40,280 bases of DNA from an uncultured Alphaproteobacteria bacterium (GTDB lineage Bacteria; Pseudomonadota; Alphaproteobacteria; HIMB59; GCA-002718135): assembly GCA_902575815.1 (NCBI GenBank), contig CACGTA010000010.1:1-40280 (forward strand). Reading direction: 5' to 3'. A program made the position numbers and the translations under genes. Below the pieces are notes generated by a model. The model was not told the DNA's origin and did no database searches. It worked only from the letters and a program-made list of their open reading frames with translations. Of this stretch, positions 25,862 through 33,353 are shown one piece after another (position 1 is the first letter of the stretch; the number at the start of each line of letters is the position of its first letter).

Positions 25862-26881
25862 TTACAGATCAGATGCGTATTTTGTGCATTTTGTTTCTGT
25901 TGGAATATTAGCTACATTTTCAAAATTAATAGCTCTTTTTTGTCCTGCTTTATCAAAGTCATAGTATTTTGCAAAGTTATGAACAGTCAAAGCTAAAGTT
26001 GGTGTAACTTTATGTTCTGGAACATCAACACCATTGAATAAATCTACAGCTAGATTCATACCAGTATAACCAACACCTTCTGGAAACATTGCTGCTTCAA
26101 CTAGGTATGGTGTACCTTCTTTTGTCATTTCATTTAAAAATGCTAAACCTTCTGAACCAGTACCTGCAACAACAAGATCATCTTCAGGTAATCCTGCAGC
26201 TCTCCAAGCTTGCAAGCCTCCTAAAGCTGAACCATCATTGATACCGTAGATAACATTTATGTTTGAATCAGCAGCTAATGCAGCAGACGCTACTTCAACT
26301 GAGCTATCAATCATACCTGAGCCGTCTAATTCATGAACTTTAACAGCATTCACATGTTGTGCAAGAGCTTCCATAAATCCAAGAGATCTTAACACAGTTG
26401 CAGATAATAATGGTAGTCCTACATCCATTACTCTTGCTTCTGATTCTCCTCTAGATACTAGAATTCTTCCAACTGCATCTCCAGCTTTGAAACCAGCATC
26501 ATAATCACAAATAGCAAATAAAGTTGTCATTCCTTTTGCAGGGTTACCTTCTAATACAACAGGTGTACCATCTGCTTTAGCTTTTCTTAAAATTGGAACA
26601 ACACCTTCTTCATTAACTGGAGTCATCATTAACACATCAACTCCTTTTGTCATGAAATCTTCTGCTTGTTGAGTTTGTTTATTTATATCTAAATTTGCAT
26701 CCATTACTTCAAGCTCTATACCCAACTCATCTGCTCTTGACTGTAAACCAAAAATTACGTTTTGATACCATTCGTGAGTACCATAGTTTACAATGTAACC
26801 AATCCTTTTAGGATTAGCTGAGACTGAAAAAGCTAAAGAAAGAGTTATAACAGCTGCTAAAAACCAACTAACTATTTTCAT
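25862..26881 (-). CDS. Periplasmic sugar-binding protein of CUT2 transporter C
   Basis: RbsB/LacI-like periplasmic binding protein (339 residues) with a Sec signal peptide (MKIVSWFLAAVITLSLAFSV, cleavage near SAN). The mature part opens KRIGYIVNYGTHEWYQN, as in ribose/xylose binders. It contains VLMMTPVNEEGVVPILRKA and VIYGINDGSALGG, the two conserved ligand-domain segments. GGGAGG lies six bases before ATG 26881. First gene of an 11-gene array. The ligand is probably a monosaccharide, sugar alcohol or cyclitol; sequence alone does not tell which. Confidence 0.92.
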   Translation of the reverse strand: MKIVSWFLAAVITLSLAFSVSANPKRIGYIVNYGTHEWYQNVIFGLQSRADELGIELEVMDANLDINKQTQQAEDFMTKGVDVLMMTPVNEEGVVPILRKAKADGTPVVLEGNPAKGMTTLFAICDYDAGFKAGDAVGRILVSRGESEARVMDVGLPLLSATVLRSLGFMEALAQHVNAVKVHELDGSGMIDSSVEVASAALAADSNINVIYGINDGSALGGLQAWRAAGLPEDDLVVAGTGSEGLAFLNEMTKEGTPYLVEAAMFPEGVGYTGMNLAVDLFNGVDVPEHKVTPTLALTVHNFAKYYDFDKAGQKRAINFENVANIPTETKCTKYASDL

Positions 26882-26910
26882 TTCTTACCTCCCTATGAAA
26901 ATTTTAGTTT

Positions 26911-26938
26911 ATATTATGATATTATTTAGATATGTAAA
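26911..26938 (-). promoter_or_regulatory. Candidate sigma-70 promoter of the transporter C/CoA array
   Basis: On the minus strand TTTACA (26938-26933) and TAATAT (26916-26911) are separated by 16 bases. This would start transcription about 25 bases before the ATG and leave room for the GGGAGG site. It is a match by eye in an AT-rich gap, where chance matches are common. Confidence 0.35.
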
Positions 26939-27000
26939 CAGTATTTTTAAATATAAACAAAATGTTCATATTTGAATTTTGCTATGAGAAGTTCCTTGTT

Positions 27001-27029
27001 TTGTATTAATTTTCATGTCAAAATATTAG
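27001..27029 (+). promoter_or_regulatory. Candidate sigma-70 promoter very close to the epimerase start
   Basis: TTGTAT and TATTAG spaced by 17 bases, with the -10 box ending seven bases before ATG 27037. If used, the transcript would be leaderless. No ribosome site precedes the ATG, which fits, but AT richness makes this tentative. Confidence 0.28.
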
Positions 27030-27036
27030 AAGAATT

Positions 27037-28014
27037 ATGACTTTTTTAGTTACTGGTGGAACGGGGTTTATAGGTAAGAGAGTAGTTGCAAAATTACTTA
27101 GTAAAAATATTCAAGTTGTCGCAACAGATATAAATATAGATAACGAACAAAATGATTTCGAAAAATATCTATATAGTAAAAATATCTCAATAAAAGGATT
27201 AGAACTACGAGAACTAGATATGTCATCTAAGGAGAACATAAAAAATATTTTTGATAACTATAAATTTACAAATATTATTGCGTGTGGATATCAAATGAGT
27301 AATCTAATTGACAATAATCCCATCAAAGGATCTGAGGTAAATATTGTTGGTATGACAAATTTATTTCAAGCTGTACTTGATTACAAAATTAAACGAATGG
27401 TTTTTCCAAGTAGTCAAAGTATTTATGGCACAACTTCAAAATTATTTGATGATCAACCTGTTAAAGAAGATGACTATTGTGGTCTTCAACATCAATTATT
27501 TACTTATGCTGTTATGAAATTATTAAATGAATTTATGGCTCAAAAATATATGGCATTACATAATATCAGTATTGCCTGTACACGACCATCTGTTGTTTTT
27601 GGTTATGGTAGAAAACGCAGTTCACTAATGTGGGCAGAAGAATTTGCAACCAATCCTGCTTTAGGAAAATCAGTGCATCTACCTTTCCCTGAAACAAATA
27701 AAGATAATTATATATATGTCGAAGATTGTGCTGAACAATTTATTGAATTGAGTTTGAAAGAAAAATTAAATCATTTTGTTTACAATACTGGTTCTGAAAC
27801 TGTTTCAGGTATGGAATTAAAGAAAATAATATTAGAATTAATACCCGATGCAGAGATTACATTTGATGAAAATGGAAAACCTACGCCTTTTATAGATGAC
27901 CAAGATGATCAACGTATTAGAGAAGAATTACCATTTGTGCCAAAAACCCTAAAAGAGGGAATAAGGGCACATATGAATGAAGCAAGAATAGCTCATAATT
28001 TAAACCCAATATAA
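27037..28014 (+). CDS. NAD-dependent epimerase/dehydrogenase (extended SDR)
   Basis: Extended SDR (325 residues) of the nucleotide-sugar epimerase superfamily. The Rossmann motif TGGTGFIG is at 6-13. The catalytic serine region reads PSSQSIYG near residue 124, and the YxxxK pair is YAVMK near 151. DNYIYVEDCAEQFIEL in the C-terminal domain is typical. Members of this branch include UDP-sugar epimerases and free-sugar or uronate dehydrogenases; the catabolic setting makes a free-sugar or sugar-acid dehydrogenase plausible. It is followed by the MetE-like gene after 11 bases, so the two are probably cotranscribed. It is divergent from the transporter C array. Confidence 0.83.
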   Translation: MTFLVTGGTGFIGKRVVAKLLSKNIQVVATDINIDNEQNDFEKYLYSKNISIKGLELRELDMSSKENIKNIFDNYKFTNIIACGYQMSNLIDNNPIKGSEVNIVGMTNLFQAVLDYKIKRMVFPSSQSIYGTTSKLFDDQPVKEDDYCGLQHQLFTYAVMKLLNEFMAQKYMALHNISIACTRPSVVFGYGRKRSSLMWAEEFATNPALGKSVHLPFPETNKDNYIYVEDCAEQFIELSLKEKLNHFVYNTGSETVSGMELKKIILELIPDAEITFDENGKPTPFIDDQDDQRIREELPFVPKTLKEGIRAHMNEARIAHNLNPI

Positions 28015-28025
28015 AAAGGAAAAAT

Positions 28026-29063
28026 ATGTTAAAAACAACTACTGTTGGAAGTTATCCTAGAAAAGATAAACCTAAAGATACTTTGAGAAAACCTACCGTT
28101 AGTGAAGAAGAAGCGTTGGATATGGTACAATGGGCAGTAGAAGATCAATGTAGAATAGGTCTTAATTATATTACTGATGGAGAATCTTACAGAGAAAATA
28201 TGTATTGGTTCTACCAGTTAAGAATTGACGGCGTAGATAGTAAAAATAAAAAATATAAACAATTTACTTTAGGAGGATCAACTGAAGATGTTGATTTATC
28301 TAAAGCTCATCCATTAGTTAAAGAAAAAGGTGGGTTTGGAATAGAGTGCGCAGTCGTAAATGATGAAATTAAAAATCAAAGATGGAATTTAGCTTCAAAA
28401 TGGAAAAGGGCTCAAGATACTGCAAAAAATAAAGCAGTAGTAAAACAAACAATTACCGGACCTCATATGTTGTGTAGATTTTCTGTAAATGAAAGAAAAG
28501 ATCTATATAAAAATGATATTGAGTTAGCTTATGCTTATGCAAAATGTATAAAAGATGAAATTGATCAACTGCAAAAATTAGGTTGTGAAAGAATTCAATT
28601 TGATGAACCAGTTTTAACAGAATCTCCAAATGAATGTACTTGGGCAGCAGATGTAATTAATGATATTGTTGATAGCTTTCCTAATTTGTATTTTAGTCTT
28701 CATATCTGTGGTGGAAATGCGCATAGAAAAAGAGGATATTTCGGAAAGTATGACGACATGCTTGAGGGATTAAAAAAACTTAAAGTTCATGAACTTCACC
28801 TTGAGCATTGTACACTACATTATAATATGCTTGATGTTTTTAGAAAGTATGATTTTAAAGGAAATCTATCTTTTGGTGTTGTAGATCAAAGAACAGATGA
28901 ACTTGAAAGTGTTGAAGAAGTTCATAAAAGGATTAAGCCAGTAATTGATGAATTTGGATCTGATAGGATAATTTTATCTAGTGAATGTGGATTTGGACAC
29001 GTGCCACTAGATATTACAAGAGCAAAGTTGTCAAGATTGGTTGAAGCTGCGAAAATATATTAA
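28026..29063 (+). CDS. Core MetE-like (cobalamin-independent methionine synthase C-terminal domain) protein
   Basis: Zinc methyltransferase-type barrel (345 residues), about the size of the C-terminal half of MetE; the N-terminal folate-binding half is absent. The zinc ligands are visible: H226 and C228 (SLHICGG), E260 (LHLEH) and C321 (SSECGFGH). The N-terminal TTTVGSYPR and QFDEPVL segments are also characteristic. Stand-alone core-MetE proteins in bacteria use various methyl donors, and some are not methionine synthases. Pairing with a sugar epimerase/dehydrogenase gene (11 bases apart) is odd and could mean methyl transfer from a methylated substrate. Its stop codon overlaps the convergent ATPase gene by four bases. 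Confidence 0.82.
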   Translation: MLKTTTVGSYPRKDKPKDTLRKPTVSEEEALDMVQWAVEDQCRIGLNYITDGESYRENMYWFYQLRIDGVDSKNKKYKQFTLGGSTEDVDLSKAHPLVKEKGGFGIECAVVNDEIKNQRWNLASKWKRAQDTAKNKAVVKQTITGPHMLCRFSVNERKDLYKNDIELAYAYAKCIKDEIDQLQKLGCERIQFDEPVLTESPNECTWAADVINDIVDSFPNLYFSLHICGGNAHRKRGYFGKYDDMLEGLKKLKVHELHLEHCTLHYNMLDVFRKYDFKGNLSFGVVDQRTDELESVEEVHKRIKPVIDEFGSDRIILSSECGFGHVPLDITRAKLSRLVEAAKIY

Positions 29064-30154
29064 ATTATAGCTTTTTCAGTTTCTTTATCAAAGAAATGTA
29101 CTTTGCTTGGATCTACTTGAAAGGTTAATTCATCTCCTACATTAACTGCATAAGGATTATACATGCGGCTGATAATTTCTTTATCGTTAATTGTAATAAA
29201 TAACTGTGTTTCTGTTCCGAGTGGCTCAACAATATCAACATTTCTTTTGAAAGACCAGAAACTTGTATTTATATTATTTTCGACTGGCATAATATCTTCA
29301 GCACGAATGCCAAGAAAAATATTTTTTTTGTTTTGCAATTTATTTTTTTGATCTTCAGTACAGTCGAAGTAGAGATTATCATCTAATTTTATTTTGATAT
29401 TGTTATTAGAATTTATAATTTCAGCAGAAAAAATATTCATTGGAGGACTTCCAATAAAAGTTGCAACAAAAACATTTGTTGGTTTACTAAATACTTCAAT
29501 TGGTGAGCCAATTTGTTCTATATACCCATCTTTCATTATTATTATTCTATCTGCTAATGTCATTGCTTCAACTTGGTCATGAGTTACATAAATAATTGTA
29601 GTCTTTAATTTTTGATGTAGTTTTTTTATTTCAGTTCTCATTTGAGTTCTTAACTTAGCGTCTAAATTTGAGAGAGGTTCATCAAAGAGAAAAGCATCTG
29701 GCCTTCTCACTATGGCTCTTCCCATTGCAACTCTTTGTCTTTGACCCCCAGAAAGTTGGGATGGTTTTCTAGATCGTAAGTCTTCTAATCCGAGAATACT
29801 TACTGCTTCATTTACTCTTTTTTCAATCTCCTCTGATTTTACTTTTGCGATTTTAAGACTGAACCCCAAATTTTCTTCAACTGACATATGTGGGTATAGT
29901 GCATAATTTTGAAATACCATTGATACATTTCTATCTTTTGGATCTTTGTCATTCACTCTTTCATCATTAATAAAAATTTCTCCTCCTGTGATTTCTTCAA
30001 GTCCTGCTATCATCCGTAAAGTTGTTGACTTTCCACATCCTGATGGTCCTACCAAAACTAAAAATTGGTTATGTGGAATTATCAAATCCATATTCTGAAC
30101 AGCTGTTACTTTTCCATATTTCTTAGAAAGATTTTTTAATTCTACTTGAGCCAT
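29060..30154 (-). CDS. CUT1 ABC transporter ATPase, MalK/UgpC/MsmX type
   Basis: Cytoplasmic ATPase (364 residues). Walker A GPSGCGKST is at 36-44, the signature LSGGQRQR near 134-141, Walker B FLFDEPLSNLDAK near 155-167 and the switch histidine in YVTHDQVEA. The C-terminal 120 residues form the OB/TOBE regulatory domain with LGIRAEDI. It is the last gene of transporter D. It is the only CUT1-type ATPase visible, while three CUT1 permease pairs are present, so it may energise A and B too, as MsmX does in Bacillus subtilis. It starts directly next to the stop codon of the MalG-type permease. Confidence 0.94.
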   Translation of the reverse strand: MAQVELKNLSKKYGKVTAVQNMDLIIPHNQFLVLVGPSGCGKSTTLRMIAGLEEITGGEIFINDERVNDKDPKDRNVSMVFQNYALYPHMSVEENLGFSLKIAKVKSEEIEKRVNEAVSILGLEDLRSRKPSQLSGGQRQRVAMGRAIVRRPDAFLFDEPLSNLDAKLRTQMRTEIKKLHQKLKTTIIYVTHDQVEAMTLADRIIIMKDGYIEQIGSPIEVFSKPTNVFVATFIGSPPMNIFSAEIINSNNNIKIKLDDNLYFDCTEDQKNKLQNKKNIFLGIRAEDIMPVENNINTSFWSFKRNVDIVEPLGTETQLFITINDKEIISRMYNPYAVNVGDELTFQVDPSKVHFFDKETEKAII

Positions 30155-31015
30155 TTATCCTTTTACGCCTCCAAATGTTAATCCTGATACAAGATGCTTC
30201 TGCACTAAAAAGGTTAATAGTAAAGCAGGAATAATTATAAAGACCGCCAGAGCACACATACCAGGCCAGTTAATTGTAAATTGAGCAGTAAAATCCATTA
30301 AGCCAACTGTTAAAGTTTTTGAATCTGTGCTCCTTGCTAAATTAGACACTAGTGCATACTCATTCCATGAAATTAAAAAAGCAAAAATACCAGCAGAAGC
30401 AATTCCTGATTTAGATAAAGGTAATTCAATATGCCAAAAAGCTTGTAACTTTGTACAACCATCAGTCATTGCTACTTCTGACATCGCTCTTGGAATTTGT
30501 CTAAAAAAACCATCAGTTAACCAAACAGTAAATGGTATGTTTAATGCAACAAAAACTACTATGATCCCAAAGTGCGTGTCTATAATTCCAATTCTAGAAA
30601 ACAAAATAAAAATTGGAAGACTAAGAGATATTCCAGGTATGGTTCTAGTTAACATTATCATTAAAAAGTAACCATTTTTAAATTTAAAGTTATGCCTTGC
30701 AAATCCATAGCCTCCAATTGTGCCAACTAAAACTGCGACAAATGTACTAGTAAAAGATATAACTACTGAGTTATAAAGATAACTTAAAACAGGGACGGGA
30801 CTTCTTCCCATAGATCCTTCAGATCCTCCAAAAAGCATGGTTTCAAATTGATTAAAGCTCAAATTTCTTGGTATCCATACAGGTGGTTTGGCCATTACAT
30901 CTACCTGAGGTCTAAATGCTGTTAACACAACCCATAAGCCAGGTGTCATTATTAGAATTATAAGAAGTATTGCACTTGTCCAAATTAAAATATTTTGAAA
31001 TTGTTTTTTATTCAT
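30155..31015 (-). CDS. CUT1 ABC transporter D permease, MalG type
   Basis: Inner-membrane permease (286 residues, six spans). The first helix is followed by LTAFRPQVDVMAKPPVW, the usual MalG periplasmic segment. The EAA loop reads MSEVAMTDGCTKLQAFWHIELP. The C-terminus HLVSGLTFGGVKG is the family ending. It overlaps the MalF-type gene by eight bases and abuts the ATPase gene. Confidence 0.93.
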   Translation of the reverse strand: MNKKQFQNILIWTSAILLIILIMTPGLWVVLTAFRPQVDVMAKPPVWIPRNLSFNQFETMLFGGSEGSMGRSPVPVLSYLYNSVVISFTSTFVAVLVGTIGGYGFARHNFKFKNGYFLMIMLTRTIPGISLSLPIFILFSRIGIIDTHFGIIVVFVALNIPFTVWLTDGFFRQIPRAMSEVAMTDGCTKLQAFWHIELPLSKSGIASAGIFAFLISWNEYALVSNLARSTDSKTLTVGLMDFTAQFTINWPGMCALAVFIIIPALLLTFLVQKHLVSGLTFGGVKG

Positions 31016-31895
31016 AGCTAAGCTGTTGTCTTGATTGCATTAATTTATAAAAAAAGAAAAATGTAAAAGCTATTGAAAGAAATATTGAGATATAGGACAT
31101 TGCATTTGCCATACCCATTTTTGCATCAACATAACCTGTTCGAGATATTAATGTCCATAATAGTTCTGTTCTTTTGGCAGGACCACCTCCGGTCATCATT
31201 TGCACAATATCATAAGCTCTTGCAACATCTAATGATCGAATGGTCATTGCTATAAAAACAAATGGCATCAAAAATGGAAGAGTTATATTTTTAAAAACTT
31301 GCCAAGAATTGCAACCATCTACTCTTGCAGCTTCTAAAGGATCCTTTGGTATTCCTAAAAGACCTGCTAACAAGAGGATAGCAAAAACTGAAGTACTCGA
31401 CCATATTTCTGCAGCCATTATTGAAATGTTGGCTAAAACTCCGTCTACTAACCATGGTATGGGTTGTATGACACCAAATTCTCGTAAAAAATTATTTAGA
31501 AGGCCTATGTTATCATTAAAAATATATTTCCATTGGAATCCAACTAAAATTGGTGAAAACATCATTGGAAACATCATTAATGTTCTTAAAGTTCTTTGAC
31601 CATAAGTTATTTTATTAATTAATAATGCAATACCAAGTCCAAAAACTAATTCTAAATTAAGTGCAATTGCTAAAAATAATACTGTTCTTCCAAATGCAAT
31701 CCAAAAGTCAATGTCGCCGATTAATCTTTCATAATTTCTAAAACCAACAAAACGATAAAGTGTATCAGGTTTTGTAAGTTTAAATGGTGTAAAACTAGTC
31801 CATAAAGAAATTAATAAGGGAAGTAAAACTACACAAGTTAAAATTATTAAGGTTGGTAATAATAAGACCCAAGGACCATTAAGAAATTTTTTCAT
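31008..31895 (-). CDS. CUT1 ABC transporter D permease, MalF type
   Basis: Inner-membrane permease (295 residues, six spans). The N-terminus MKKFLNGPWVLLLPTLIIL is standard. The EAA loop is DPLEAARVDGCNSWQVFKNITLP and VARAYDIVQMMTGGGPAKRTE precedes the last spans. It follows binding protein D after a 52-base gap that holds a perfect hairpin. Confidence 0.93.
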   Translation of the reverse strand: MKKFLNGPWVLLLPTLIILTCVVLLPLLISLWTSFTPFKLTKPDTLYRFVGFRNYERLIGDIDFWIAFGRTVLFLAIALNLELVFGLGIALLINKITYGQRTLRTLMMFPMMFSPILVGFQWKYIFNDNIGLLNNFLREFGVIQPIPWLVDGVLANISIMAAEIWSSTSVFAILLLAGLLGIPKDPLEAARVDGCNSWQVFKNITLPFLMPFVFIAMTIRSLDVARAYDIVQMMTGGGPAKRTELLWTLISRTGYVDAKMGMANAMSYISIFLSIAFTFFFFYKLMQSRQQLSYE

Positions 31896-31910
31896 TATTG
31901 ATATCAGAAA

Positions 31911-31933
31911 CTAGCTCTGCGAAGCAGAGCTAG
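31911..31933 (-). promoter_or_regulatory. 10-bp perfect stem-loop between binding protein D and its permease
   Basis: CTAGCTCTGC, a 3-base loop and GCAGAGCTAG. It is the most GC-rich structure in this part of the window and stands out from the AT-rich background. The minus-strand loop is TTC closed by C-G. TTTCTGATATC follows on the minus strand, not a strong U-tract. It lies in the same place as the hairpins of the other three transporters. Confidence 0.72.
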
Positions 31934-31947
31934 AAAATTATTACTAA

Positions 31948-33273
31948 TTAAAAGTAACCAGCATCTTCCATAATTTCAGTTGCCTTCTTAGAAGCAGTAG
32001 CTAAAGCATCTTCAGGAGATTTATCTCCAAGAATTGCAGCCTGAAGTTCTGGATATAAAGCATTTGTGAATTCAATCCACTCAGGAATTAGTGGTGGAGT
32101 GAATGCATCTTCAGCTAATGACATTTTAAATGTTTCAAAAACCATTAGCATAAACTCATCTCCCTCAGCTTTCTTTTCAGCAATAATTGCATCCCAGATT
32201 GCAGGACGAGTTGGTGATAATCCACCTCTAGCCTCAATCATTTGAGCTTTATTACTTGTTAAAGCCCATAAGAAAGATGCAGCTGCTTCTTTATCAGGAC
32301 AAGACTCTGTCATTGAGAAAGAGTGAGATCCAGACCAACCAGTTCTTAAACCACCAGAACCCATTGGTGCACGAACAAGTCCTATGTCCCCAGCAACCTT
32401 AGAGTTTTCTGGATCATTAAAGAAACCAGCCCAACCAGCCCAATCAAGATTCATTGCGATTGTTCCACTTGCAAATCCTAAACCTGTGTCATCCCACAGA
32501 TAGTTAAGCACACCTTCTGGAACTGCTTTTGCATTATACAAATCAATGAACCATTGAAGAGCTTCAACGCCAGCATCAGAATTGAATATTGGACGATAAT
32601 TTTCGTCAAATAAAGCGCCACCATTTGCAATAACTAATTCATAGAAACGACCAGCTATAGCCTCTTCTTTTCCTACATACTGCGTTCCATAGAAATCAGG
32701 TGGATTTGAGAAAAATATTGATTGATCCTTAACTTGATCCCATGTTTCTGGTGGAGTTAAATCATAACCATATTCTGCTTTAAAGTTAGCTTTATTATCA
32801 GCATCTTCATAAAGACTTTTTTGATAGTATAAATTGCTGACATCACTATGTCTTGGCATTTGAACTAGTCTTCCATTAACTGTAGAGTGCTCTAAAATTA
32901 ATGGTGTATAGTCTGCCAACACTGATGCAGGCATGATACTATTTAAGTCTGTATAAATATCACCATACTGAGATGCAAAACTTGTATGATTTGAAGCTAC
33001 ACAAAAGTCAAGATTGCCTGATGCAATATCTTTTTTAATCTCTTTGTCTAATTCAAAGTGATTTTTTTGTGTTACGATTTCAATTTTTCCACCAGTGTTT
33101 TCTTCCCACCATGGAATTACTTCATTATATAAACCTTCGTATTGACCTCCACCGATAAGTTTAACTCTTAGAGTTACACCAGAATAATCTCCCCATAACT
33201 CAGTTTCTGCTTTTGCTGAAAATGAACCAAAGAAAGATACGGCAAGAATCAATGATAAAAATAATCTTAACAT
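31948..33273 (-). CDS. Extracellular sugar-binding protein of CUT1 ABC transporter D
   Basis: Periplasmic SBP_bac_1-family binding protein (441 residues) with a short Sec signal peptide (MLRLFLSLILAVSFFGSFSA, cleavage near AKA-E). The mature protein starts TELWGDYSGVTLRVKLIGG. NLYYQKSLYED and TGWSGSHSFSMTESC are the conserved hinge and C-lobe segments. There are two adjacent ATG codons; GGAGG lies one base before the first (33276) and four before the second (33273), so the second is preferred. It heads the transporter D operon and lies downstream of the Gfo/Idh/MocA gene after an 80-base gap. Confidence 0.92.
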   Translation of the reverse strand: MLRLFLSLILAVSFFGSFSAKAETELWGDYSGVTLRVKLIGGGQYEGLYNEVIPWWEENTGGKIEIVTQKNHFELDKEIKKDIASGNLDFCVASNHTSFASQYGDIYTDLNSIMPASVLADYTPLILEHSTVNGRLVQMPRHSDVSNLYYQKSLYEDADNKANFKAEYGYDLTPPETWDQVKDQSIFFSNPPDFYGTQYVGKEEAIAGRFYELVIANGGALFDENYRPIFNSDAGVEALQWFIDLYNAKAVPEGVLNYLWDDTGLGFASGTIAMNLDWAGWAGFFNDPENSKVAGDIGLVRAPMGSGGLRTGWSGSHSFSMTESCPDKEAAASFLWALTSNKAQMIEARGGLSPTRPAIWDAIIAEKKAEGDEFMLMVFETFKMSLAEDAFTPPLIPEWIEFTNALYPELQAAILGDKSPEDALATASKKATEIMEDAGYF

Positions 33274-33277
33274 CATT

Positions 33278-33282
33278 CCTCC
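33278..33282 (-). promoter_or_regulatory. Shine-Dalgarno GGAGG choosing the second of two ATGs for binding protein D
   Basis: GGAGG on the minus strand leaves a spacer of one base to ATG 33276 and four to ATG 33273. Other strong sites in the window use 4-6 bases, so 33273 is the likelier start. Confidence 0.6.
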
Positions 33283-33353
33283 ATATTTGTTAATTTATTT
33301 AAGTATGATGCAATTATTTGAAAAAAATACAATAACTTTAGCAAAAATTTACA

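Noticed and set aside
30327-30671. 114-codon plus-strand open frame opposite the MalG-type permease of transporter D
   Set aside because: Antisense shadow of a well-supported membrane protein; no ribosome site or family resemblance.
31240-31599. 119-codon plus-strand open frame opposite a transporter D permease
   Set aside because: It lies fully within the MalF-type permease gene with its EAA loop on the other strand; no domain or start signal supports it.
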